DNA from: Cyanobium gracile_A
Lineage (GTDB): Bacteria > Cyanobacteriota > Cyanobacteriia > PCC-6307 > Cyanobiaceae
NCBI RefSeq assembly: GCF_034931305.1
Contig: NZ_JAYGHY010000034.1
Span: 1 to 28,053, forward strand
DNA: 28,053 bases
Direction: 5' to 3'
Positions 21,978-28,053 of this stretch are shown piece by piece; the first letter of the stretch is position 1, and each line of letters opens with the position of its first letter. A program made the position numbers and the translations under genes. A model generated the notes under the pieces. It had not been told where the DNA came from. It made no database searches and saw only the letters and a program-made list of their open reading frames with translations.

Positions 21978-23186
21978 TCAGGAGGGCCGCAGGCGCGCCA
22001 GGGCCGTGTCGACGGCCTGCTGCTGATCCCGTCGCGTGATCCAGTGGTGGTAGGTGCGGGTGTGGATCGCCACGGAGTGGCCCATCATCCGGGCGGCCAC
22101 TGTGTCGGGCAGGCCGATGTGGATCGTGCGCACGGCCCAGGCATGGCGCAGGTCGTAGGGGGTGATCGGCAGCCCGTAGCGGCGGAACTGCTCCGCCACC
22201 CGCCGGCCCACCTGCTGCAGAGTGGTGCGGCGCAGATCCGTGCACACCCGGGGGAGCCCGACGGCACTTTCGGCCAGGCCCTCCAGGCCGAAGCGCTCCA
22301 CCCAGTCGGGCTGGAACGGCCACACCTGATGTTCTCCCGTCTTGCTGGTGGGCAGCACCCGCAGCACCCTGTCGCCCCCCGGAGCCAGGGCGGAGAGATC
22401 GCAGAAGAACACCTCGTGGTTGCGCAGGCCGTAGGTGGCCATCAAGCCGTAGGCCAGGCGCCAGCGGGGGTTGGGGATGGCCGCCGCCAGCTCCAGGATG
22501 CGGGCGTCGCTGGGCAGTCCCCGGAAACGGGCCACATGCAGGCCGTACCCGCCGCTGCGCTCGCTCCAGTCGTCCGGCAGCGCCAGCTGCAGGTGGCGCG
22601 CGAGGGCCCCCAGGGCGATGCCGCACTGCTGGCGGCTGCGGCTGGCCAGGGGGTAGCTCTCCAGCACCCGTTCCAGCAAAGGGGCGTCCACCACCGCGGC
22701 GCCGCGGGTGTTGGCGGCCAGCTCCGCCAGACGCCGCAGGTAGGGCCGGTAGGCACCGCTCCAGGTGCTGCGGCTGCCCGCGGGCCGGCGGCGGCGGCGG
22801 GGATCGGCGAAGAAGGCGGCCTCGAAACCGGCCAGGGCGGGCCTCAGTTCCCCAGCCTCAGGGGGCGCCACCGCCTGAGCCACCTCTGGGGCAGGGGCCG
22901 CCGCAGCGGGCGGGCGCCGGCGCCAGGGCTCCCAGCTGAAGCGTCCCTGCTCCACCGCCTGCCGCACCCGCTCGAGCTGCTCGAGGGCGACGGCCACACC
23001 CGCTCCGGTGGCCGGCAGCCCCAGGCTGATGCGCTGCACCGGCCGCGCTGGCGTGCCCTTCGGGCAGGGCAGGGGCCCGCGCAAACCCAGCCGCTGCTGG
23101 CGGATCTCCAGGCGCAGGCCGGTGCCCGAGGCCGCCAGACGCCGGTTTTCCTGTCGCACCAGCGCTGCCGGTTCGATATCTGCCAA
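21978..23186 (-). CDS. tyrosine recombinase / phage-integrase-family protein
   Basis: The 402-residue protein (from TTG 23186) has an N-terminal SAM-like/core-binding region (about 120-230) and a C-terminal catalytic domain. Catalytic residues visible are Arg255 (YGLRNHE), Lys282 (TSKTG), the DLRHAWAVR box with Arg347, His370 (MMGHSVAIHT) and Tyr379 (RTYHHW). The usual His of the HxxR box is Tyr344 (PYDLRH), a variant found in other integrases. The remaining set is complete, so activity is plausible. No att sites, tRNA or phage genes are nearby, and it lies between core genes cobO and hemH, so it looks resident rather than mobile. TTG 23186 gives MADIEPAALVRQ; an ATG at 23345 would leave only 17 bp to hemH. 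Confidence 0.85.
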   Translation of the reverse strand: MADIEPAALVRQENRRLAASGTGLRLEIRQQRLGLRGPLPCPKGTPARPVQRISLGLPATGAGVAVALEQLERVRQAVEQGRFSWEPWRRRPPAAAAPAPEVAQAVAPPEAGELRPALAGFEAAFFADPRRRRRPAGSRSTWSGAYRPYLRRLAELAANTRGAAVVDAPLLERVLESYPLASRSRQQCGIALGALARHLQLALPDDWSERSGGYGLHVARFRGLPSDARILELAAAIPNPRWRLAYGLMATYGLRNHEVFFCDLSALAPGGDRVLRVLPTSKTGEHQVWPFQPDWVERFGLEGLAESAVGLPRVCTDLRRTTLQQVGRRVAEQFRRYGLPITPYDLRHAWAVRTIHIGLPDTVAARMMGHSVAIHTRTYHHWITRRDQQQAVDTALARLRPS

Positions 23187-23362
23187 GGCGCCCGGATCAG
23201 AGGCGGCTGGCGGTGGCAGGGCGGCCAGGACGATGGTGCAACAGGCAGGGCTGAGCCGGAAGCTACCGATGCCATCCCCGGGCCGCCAGGGTGCAGTTCC
23301 TTGCCAAGGCCGGCACCCGCCGGCGGTGGGCGGCGTTACGCTCATCGTTTCTGATAGAGAGC
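23187..23362. promoter_or_regulatory. divergent intergenic region, recombinase / hemH
   Basis: This 176-bp gap should hold both promoters if the recombinase starts at TTG 23186. TGATAG at 23352-23357 is a possible -10 for hemH, but it lies only 6 bp before the ATG and so is doubtful. I see no other motif. Confidence 0.25.
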
Positions 23363-24538
23363 ATGGCCAGGGTCGGCGTGCTGCTGCTGAACCTCGGCGG
23401 TCCGGAACGGATCGAGGATGTCGGGCCATTCCTTTACAACCTGTTCTCCGATCCGGAGATCATCCGTCTGCCCACGCCGGTGCTGCAGAAGCCACTGGCC
23501 TGGTTGATCAGCACCCTGCGCAGCGGCAAATCAAAGGAGGCCTACCGCTCCATCGGCGGCGGCTCCCCCCTGCGGCGCATCACCGAACAGCAGGCCAGGG
23601 AGCTGCAGAGCCGCCTGCGCCAGGAAGGCGTCGACGCCACCAGCTATGTGGCGATGCGCTACTGGCATCCCTTCACCGAATCGGCCGTGGGCGACATCAA
23701 GGCCGACGGTGTGGAGGAGGTGGTGGTTCTGCCCCTGTATCCCCATTTCTCGATCAGCACCAGCGGCTCCAGCTTTCGCGAACTGCAGCGGCTGCGCCAG
23801 GCCGACCCGGCCTTCCGGCGGCTGCCGATCCGCTGCATCCGCAGCTGGTACGACCATCCGGGCTACATCAATGCCATGGCCGGACTGATCGCCCGGGAGG
23901 TCCGTGCCTCCGACACGCCGGACGCGGCCCACATTTTCTTCAGTGCCCACGGGGTGCCCAAGAGCTACGTGGAGGAGGCCGGTGATCCCTATCAGCAGGA
24001 GATCCAGGCCTGCGCCGCCCTGGTCATGAAGCGTCTGGAGGAGTTGCTGGGCCATGCCAACCCCTCCACCCTCGCCTACCAGAGCCGGGTGGGGCCGGTG
24101 GAATGGCTCAAGCCCTACACCGAGGATGCCCTGCGGGAACTGGGCGAGCAGGGTGTCAAAGAGCTGGTGGTGGTGCCGATCAGCTTCGTCAGCGAACACA
24201 TCGAGACCCTCGAGGAGATCGACATCGAGTACCGGGAGATCGCCACCGAAGCCGGCATCACCCACTTCCGTCGGGTGCCAGCCCTCGACACCGATCCCAC
24301 CTTCATCCAGGGCCTCGCCGACCTGGTCCACGAGGCCATGGCGGGCCCGGAGGTGAACCTCGACATGGCGGCCCAGCTGCCCAAGAAGGTGAAGCTCTAC
24401 CCCCAGGACAAGTGGGCCTGGGGCTGGAACAACAGCTCCGAGGTGTGGAACGGTCGCCTGGCGATGGTCGGATTTTCCGCTTTTCTGCTGGAATTGCTCA
24501 CTGGTCAAGGCCCGCTTCATGCCCTCGGACTGCTCTGA
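23363..24538 (+). CDS. hemH: ferrochelatase with C-terminal CAB/LHC-like segment
   Basis: The 391-residue protein is a ferrochelatase that inserts Fe2+ into protoporphyrin IX to make haem. Family features are VGVLLLNLGGPE at the start, YPHFSISTSGS, the catalytic-His strand FFSAHGVPKSYVEEAGDPY, and SFVSEHIETLEEIDIEYRE with the active-site Glu. From about residue 360 there is an added membrane helix EVWNGRLAMVGFSAFLLELL, a light-harvesting-like (ExxNGRxAMxG) motif typical of cyanobacterial and plastid type II ferrochelatases; it can bind chlorophyll and promotes dimerisation. The ATG at 23363 is clear. The last 20 nt overlap the start of the M23 peptidase gene. Confidence 0.96.
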   Translation: MARVGVLLLNLGGPERIEDVGPFLYNLFSDPEIIRLPTPVLQKPLAWLISTLRSGKSKEAYRSIGGGSPLRRITEQQARELQSRLRQEGVDATSYVAMRYWHPFTESAVGDIKADGVEEVVVLPLYPHFSISTSGSSFRELQRLRQADPAFRRLPIRCIRSWYDHPGYINAMAGLIAREVRASDTPDAAHIFFSAHGVPKSYVEEAGDPYQQEIQACAALVMKRLEELLGHANPSTLAYQSRVGPVEWLKPYTEDALRELGEQGVKELVVVPISFVSEHIETLEEIDIEYREIATEAGITHFRRVPALDTDPTFIQGLADLVHEAMAGPEVNLDMAAQLPKKVKLYPQDKWAWGWNNSSEVWNGRLAMVGFSAFLLELLTGQGPLHALGLL

Positions 24539-25133
24539 TCGCCCTCGGCGTCCCCGCCTGCGGGGGCGGTCGCTGGTGATCGCGGCGACCCTGGGCCTGA
24601 GCAGCCAGGGCCTGCCCGCCGAAGCCCGCAACGCCAGCCTCTGGGGCCGGGGTGCCTTTCCTGTGGCCAGCTTCGCGGGCTACACCAGCGGTTTCGGCAT
24701 GCGCTCCCATCCGCTCAGTGGTGACGTCCGGCCCCATTACGGCATCGACATCGCCGCCCCCCTGGGATCGCCGATCCGCAGCTGGTGGACCGGCACGGTG
24801 AGCGAGGTGATCGTCGACGGCGGCTGCGGCAACGGACTGGTGATCCGTTCCGGCAGCTATGAGCACATCTATTGCCACCTCAGCGGCCAGGCGGGCAGCG
24901 GCGTCTACCGCAGCGGCAACGTCCTGCTGCGGGTGGGCCAGCGGGTGGCCACCGGCCAGGTGATCGCCCACGTCGGCCTGACGGGCAGCACCACCGGTCC
25001 CCACCTGCACTGGGGCCTGCGCTACCGGGGTGCCTGGATGGACCCGGCCCGGGTGTTGCGGGCCATGGCCCAGAGCCGTCGCCAGCGCAACCCAATCACC
25101 CTGCAGCGACCTAACCTGGGTGTCTTCCGCTGA
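24519..25133 (+). CDS. M23-family (LytM-type) metallopeptidase, exported
   Basis: The 204-residue protein has a basic N-terminus, a hydrophobic stretch (LVIAATLGLSSQGLPAEA, signal-like) and an M23 domain with the full zinc site: His73 and Asp77 (RPHYGIDIAAP) and His162-x-His164 (GPHLHWGL). The GFGMRSHPLSG segment is also typical. It is therefore probably an active peptidoglycan endopeptidase or an amidase activator in the periplasm. There is no LysM or coiled-coil domain. The ATG lies inside the hemH end (20-nt overlap), suggesting coupling. Confidence 0.9.
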   Translation: MPSDCSDRPRRPRLRGRSLVIAATLGLSSQGLPAEARNASLWGRGAFPVASFAGYTSGFGMRSHPLSGDVRPHYGIDIAAPLGSPIRSWWTGTVSEVIVDGGCGNGLVIRSGSYEHIYCHLSGQAGSGVYRSGNVLLRVGQRVATGQVIAHVGLTGSTTGPHLHWGLRYRGAWMDPARVLRAMAQSRRQRNPITLQRPNLGVFR

Positions 25134-25229
25134 TGGTGTCCAGCCCGTTGCCCGGCGTCTTGCCCCCCGGGTGCTTCGCTCTTCCATCCTGACGACCCCG
25201 TTCCCCTTCGCCAGTCCCCAGCCGCCGCC

Positions 25230-27113
25230 GTGACGATCACGCCCCTTCCCCCCGCCACAGCCGCCGCAGGGCACGCCGCCGCCGCAGAGAGGGGCGCTGA
25301 TGTGTCGGCACCGATGCGGGTGAGCGGGGGCTACGCCCTGATGGATGCCCTGCACCGCCACGGGGTGAAGCACATCTTCGGCTACCCGGGCGGGGCGATC
25401 CTGCCCATCTACGACGAGCTCCACAAGGCCGAGTCCCGGGGCTGGCTGAAACACATCCTGGTGCGCCATGAGCAGGGCGGCACCCACGCCGCCGATGCCT
25501 ACGCCCGCGCCACCGGCAAGGTGGGCGTCTGCTTCGGCACCTCCGGCCCCGGCGCCACCAACCTGGTCACCGGCATCGCCACCGCCCAGATGGATTCGGT
25601 GCCGATGGTGGTGATCACCGGGCAGGTGCCCCGGGCCGCCATCGGCACCGATGCCTTCCAGGAAACCGACATCTTCGGCATCACCCTGCCGATCGTCAAA
25701 CACTCCTGGGTGGTGCGCGACCCCGCCGACATCGGCCGCATCGTGGCGGAAGCCTTCCTGATCGCCGCCAGCGGCCGCCCTGGCCCGGTGCTGATCGACG
25801 TGCCCAAGGACGTGGGTGCCGAGGAGTTCGACTACACCCCGGTGGCCCCGGGATCGGCGATCCCCTCCGGCTTCAAGCGTCCGCCGGCCCCCAGGCCGGA
25901 AGCCATCGAGGCGGCCCTGGCCCTGATCCGCCACGCCCGGCGGCCCCTCCTCTACGTGGGGGGCGGCGCCATCGCCTCCGACGCCCATGGCGAGGTGCAT
26001 CAGCTGGCGGAGCGGTTCCGCCTGCCGGTCACCACCACCTTGATGGGCAAGGGGGCCTTCGACGAGAACCATCCCCTGGCGGTGGGCATGCTGGGCATGC
26101 ACGGCACCGCCTACGCCAATTTCGCCGTCACCGAATGCGATCTGCTGATCGCCGTCGGGGCCCGCTTCGATGACCGGGTCACCGGCCGGCTGGACAGCTT
26201 CGCCCCCCGGGCCCAGGTCATCCACATCGACATCGATGCGGCCGAAGTCGGCAAGAACAGGGTGCCCGAGGTGCCGGTCGTTTCCGATGTTCGCCTGGCC
26301 CTTCAGGCCCTGCTGCAGGCCTCCGTGGGCGAAAGCGCCAACCGCCGCACCGATGCCTGGCTGGAGCGCATCGACACCTGGAAACACCATTACCCCCTGG
26401 TGATCCCCCAGCCCACCGGGGAGATTGCCCCCCAGGAAGTGGTCATTGCCCTGCGGGAACTGGCCCCCGAGGCGTTCTTCACCACCGATGTGGGCCAGCA
26501 CCAGATGTGGGCCGCCCAGTTCCTGCGCAATGGACCCCGCCGCTGGATCAGCAGCGCCGGCCTCGGCACCATGGGCTTCGGCATGCCCGCCGCCATGGGC
26601 GTCCAGACCGCCTTCCCCGACGAGCGAGTGATCTGCGTGGCAGGGGACGCCAGCATCCTGATGAACATTCAGGAACTGGGCACCCTCAGCCAGTACCAGT
26701 TGCCAGTGAAGGTGGTGGTGCTCAACAACGGCTGGCAGGGCATGGTGCGCCAGTGGCAGGAAAGCTTTTACGAAGAGCGCTATTCCAGTTCCGAGATGAC
26801 CGGCGGCATGCCGGACTTCCCCGCCCTGGCCGAGGCGTTCGGGGTCAAGGGCATCGGCATCACCGACCGGGCCCAGCTGCGCTCCGGCCTTGCCGAAGCC
26901 CTGGCCCACCCCGGTCCGGTGTTCGTCGACGTGCGCGTGCGGCGCAACGAGAACTGCTATCCGATGGTGCCCCCGGGAGCCAGCAACGCCCAGATGGTGG
27001 GACTGCCCAGCCATCCCGAACTCGCCATCGACACGATCCGCCAATGCAATGCCTGCGGCAGCACCACCGCCAGCGCCCACCTGTTCTGTCCCAGTTGCGG
27101 CGCCAAACTCTGA
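25230..27113 (+). CDS. ilvB: acetolactate synthase, large subunit, with Cys4 tail
   Basis: The 627-residue protein is a full acetohydroxyacid synthase catalytic subunit: FGYPGGAILPIYDEL, the thiamine-activating Glu in VRHEQGGTHAADAYARATG, GPGATNLVTG, the FAD-binding middle domain, and the thiamine-binding GDASILMNIQELGTL...NNGWQGM with the conserved Trp. It makes acetolactate or acetohydroxybutyrate, the first step to Val, Leu and Ile. The C-terminus carries CNAC and CPSC separated by ten residues (Cys606, 609, 620, 623), a zinc-ribbon-like tail not part of the classic enzyme. The GTG at 25230 gives an Ala-rich leader of about 28 residues; no good ATG is close. The stop lies 19 nt into the next gene. 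Confidence 0.95.
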   Translation: MTITPLPPATAAAGHAAAAERGADVSAPMRVSGGYALMDALHRHGVKHIFGYPGGAILPIYDELHKAESRGWLKHILVRHEQGGTHAADAYARATGKVGVCFGTSGPGATNLVTGIATAQMDSVPMVVITGQVPRAAIGTDAFQETDIFGITLPIVKHSWVVRDPADIGRIVAEAFLIAASGRPGPVLIDVPKDVGAEEFDYTPVAPGSAIPSGFKRPPAPRPEAIEAALALIRHARRPLLYVGGGAIASDAHGEVHQLAERFRLPVTTTLMGKGAFDENHPLAVGMLGMHGTAYANFAVTECDLLIAVGARFDDRVTGRLDSFAPRAQVIHIDIDAAEVGKNRVPEVPVVSDVRLALQALLQASVGESANRRTDAWLERIDTWKHHYPLVIPQPTGEIAPQEVVIALRELAPEAFFTTDVGQHQMWAAQFLRNGPRRWISSAGLGTMGFGMPAAMGVQTAFPDERVICVAGDASILMNIQELGTLSQYQLPVKVVVLNNGWQGMVRQWQESFYEERYSSSEMTGGMPDFPALAEAFGVKGIGITDRAQLRSGLAEALAHPGPVFVDVRVRRNENCYPMVPPGASNAQMVGLPSHPELAIDTIRQCNACGSTTASAHLFCPSCGAKL

Positions 27114-27451
27114 GCCTGCTCGGGGTCCTGCTGGCCCTGCTGATCGCCTGGCCCGGCGCGGCGGTGGCGGCGGAGGTGTTCCAGGTGCGCAGCGGCAGGT
27201 TGCTGCAGGTGGGCGATGGAAACCGCAGCTATGCCGTTGAGCTCGCTTGCATGGAGCTGGCGGCAGAGCAGGAGCAGCAGGCGACCGCCTGGCTGCGGCA
27301 GGCCCTGCCCCGCCGCACCAAGGTCAATCTGCGCCCGATGGGCCAAAGGGATGGCACGCTGCTGGCCCAGGTGAGCCTGCTGTCCAGCGGCGACGACATC
27401 GCCACCGGCTTGATCGAGGCCGGCCTGGCCCAAGCGGAGGCCTGCCCATGA
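27095..27451 (+). CDS. small secreted protein, degenerate thermonuclease (SNase)-like fold
   Basis: TTG at 27095, inside the end of ilvB, gives 118 residues. A signal peptide (LLGVLLALLIAWPGAAVAA, cleavage near residue 26) precedes a short domain EVFQVRSGRLLQVGDGNRSYAVELACMEL...LIEAGLAQ that recalls the SNase beta-barrel ('v..v.DGD......v.L..i') and its final 'Li..GLA' helix. The catalytic Arg/Asp/Glu residues of nucleases are not evident, so a catalytic role is doubtful. It overlaps ilvB by 19 nt and the next gene by 4 nt (ATGA), so it belongs to the same transcription unit. Confidence 0.65.
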   Translation: MRRQTLSLLGVLLALLIAWPGAAVAAEVFQVRSGRLLQVGDGNRSYAVELACMELAAEQEQQATAWLRQALPRRTKVNLRPMGQRDGTLLAQVSLLSSGDDIATGLIEAGLAQAEACP

Positions 27452-27651
27452 GCCTTAACCGCACCGCCAAGGGCATCGTGCTGGTGCCCACCCTGCTGCT
27501 CGGCGGGGCCTTCCTGGCCGCCGGCACCTGGATGGAGGGCCCGGCCGCCGCCAACCGTGGCCTGGCGCTCACGCTGGGGGGGATCCTGATGGCAGCGGGT
27601 CTGCTGGCCCAGCTGCTGCCCGAACCCGGCCCGCCCCCCTCCGACCCCTGA
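27448..27651 (+). CDS. 67-residue membrane protein with two helices
   Basis: The ATG overlaps the previous stop (ATGA). The product has a short basic start (MSLNRTAKG), a first helix (IVLVPTLLLGGAFLAAGTW), a short loop and a second helix (LALTLGGILMAAGLLAQLL), ending in a Pro-rich tail (LPEPGPPPSDP). I do not recognise a family and can give no function. Coupling with the nuclease-like gene suggests both act at or beyond the membrane, but this is inference. Confidence 0.65.
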   Translation: MSLNRTAKGIVLVPTLLLGGAFLAAGTWMEGPAAANRGLALTLGGILMAAGLLAQLLPEPGPPPSDP

Positions 27652-27664
27652 GTCCAAAGCCGTT

Positions 27665-27677
27665 TGGCGGGCCGCCA
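27665..27677. repeat. TGGCGG-G-CCGCCA palindrome upstream of the PEP synthase gene
   Basis: A 6-bp perfect inverted repeat around a single central G lies 80 bp before the PEP synthase-like start. The spacer is too small for a hairpin, so it fits a dimeric protein operator better than a terminator. Confidence 0.3.
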
Positions 27678-27756
27678 GCCCCCATTCGAGAACATCACAG
27701 CCTGCGGCCGGAGGGGGGGTCGCGGCTCCAGAGTTGGGGCAGTCAGGGCGAAGGGG

Positions 27757-28053
27757 ATGCGCAACTCCGATCAGCTCGTGGTGCCCCTGGCACAGGTCGG
27801 CCTGGAATCGATCGCCGAGGTGGGCGGCAAGAACGCCTCCCTCGGGGAGATGATCCAGCAGCTGGGGCCCTCAGGCGTCCAGGTTCCGGGAGGCTTCGCC
27901 ACCACGGCCGCCGCCTACCGCCTGTTCATCACCGCCAACGGGCTCAGGCCCGCCCTTGCCGCCCTGCTCGACGGCCTCGACACCAACGACCTGGCGGCCC
28001 TGCAGGCGGCCGGCCAGGGGGCCCGGGCGCTGCTGGGTGGGGCGGACCTGCCG
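27757..28053 (+). CDS. ppsA: phosphoenolpyruvate synthase / PPDK N-terminal part
   Basis: The first 99 codons of a gene that runs off the window. The motif VGGKNASLGEMIQQL with the ATP-binding Lys is the signature start of PEP synthase and pyruvate phosphate dikinase ATP-grasp domains, followed by VPGGFATTAAAYRLFI ('vPpGFa.Ta.ayr'). PEP synthase makes PEP from pyruvate with ATP going to AMP; this start fits PpsA slightly better than PPDK, but the fragment does not settle it. ATG at 27757 has GGGG immediately upstream. It is separated from the upstream genes by 105 bp. Confidence 0.85.
   Translation, partial: MRNSDQLVVPLAQVGLESIAEVGGKNASLGEMIQQLGPSGVQVPGGFATTAAAYRLFITANGLRPALAALLDGLDTNDLAALQAAGQGARALLGGADLP

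Noticed and set aside
21978..23186. Tyrosine recombinase as marker of a prophage or genomic island
   Set aside because: Flanked by cobO and hemH, same composition as neighbours, no att-like repeats, tRNA or phage genes.
24498..27080. Very long minus-strand open frame (860 codons) opposite hemH, the M23 gene and ilvB
   Set aside because: Its translation is Gly/His/Gln-rich low complexity with no domain; it mirrors ilvB and results from high-GC codon bias.

Overview
The window is a gene-dense, high-GC stretch of a cyanobacterial chromosome, most likely from the picocyanobacterial Cyanobium/Synechococcus group. The sequence evidence is a Psb27 lipoprotein gene, a ferrochelatase with a C-terminal chlorophyll-binding (CAB/LHC) segment, a transaldolase with C-terminal EF-hands, a plant-type 2Fe-2S ferredoxin, cobalamin genes, and a modest excess of the HIP1 palindrome GCGATCGC (five sites). 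Taxonomy is inferred from gene content, not from a search.

Layout. 1-661 (+): the end of a probable precorrin-6A reductase gene, then cutA. 597-5248 (-): a co-directional run proS > psb27 > purA > pfkB. 5423-6492 (+): a small helix-turn-helix-like protein and a small membrane protein. 6425-7129 (-): a SAM methyltransferase, divergent from a ferredoxin and an ArsC/Spx-like gene (7244-7978, +). 7975-9492 (-): a large membrane protein with voltage-sensor-like segments, divergent from lepB (9560-10288, +). 10242-12874 (-): a tandem histidine phosphatase followed by a dihydroorotase-like protein that lacks part of its metal site. 12982-18480 (+): a CPBP intramembrane protease, an FtsL-like bitopic protein, ftsI, tal-EF-hand and a stand-alone cyclic-nucleotide-binding domain. 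18487-20910 (-): pyrH > frr > a geranylgeranyl-reductase-like flavoprotein. 21011-21196 (+): a 61-residue protein with a strong ribosome binding site. 21213-23186 (-): a tyrosine recombinase followed by cobO. 23363-28053 (+): hemH, an M23 peptidase, ilvB with a C-terminal zinc-ribbon-like tail, a small nuclease-fold secreted protein, a two-helix membrane protein and the start of a PEP synthase/PPDK-type gene.

The genes are mostly housekeeping: nucleotide synthesis (purA, pyrH), translation (proS, frr), cell wall and division (ftsL-like, ftsI, M23), protein export (lepB), tetrapyrrole and cobalamin metabolism (cobK, cobO, hemH), branched-chain amino acids (ilvB) and central carbon (tal, ppsA). 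I see no prophage, IS element, CRISPR array, tRNA or rRNA, and no clear new multi-gene system. The interest lies in individual proteins with unexpected added or lost domains and in very tight gene packing: convergent genes overlap by 47-68 bp at three places and share a CTAG stop at a fourth. Many genes appear to use TTG or GTG starts, so several 5' ends are my best judgement rather than certain.
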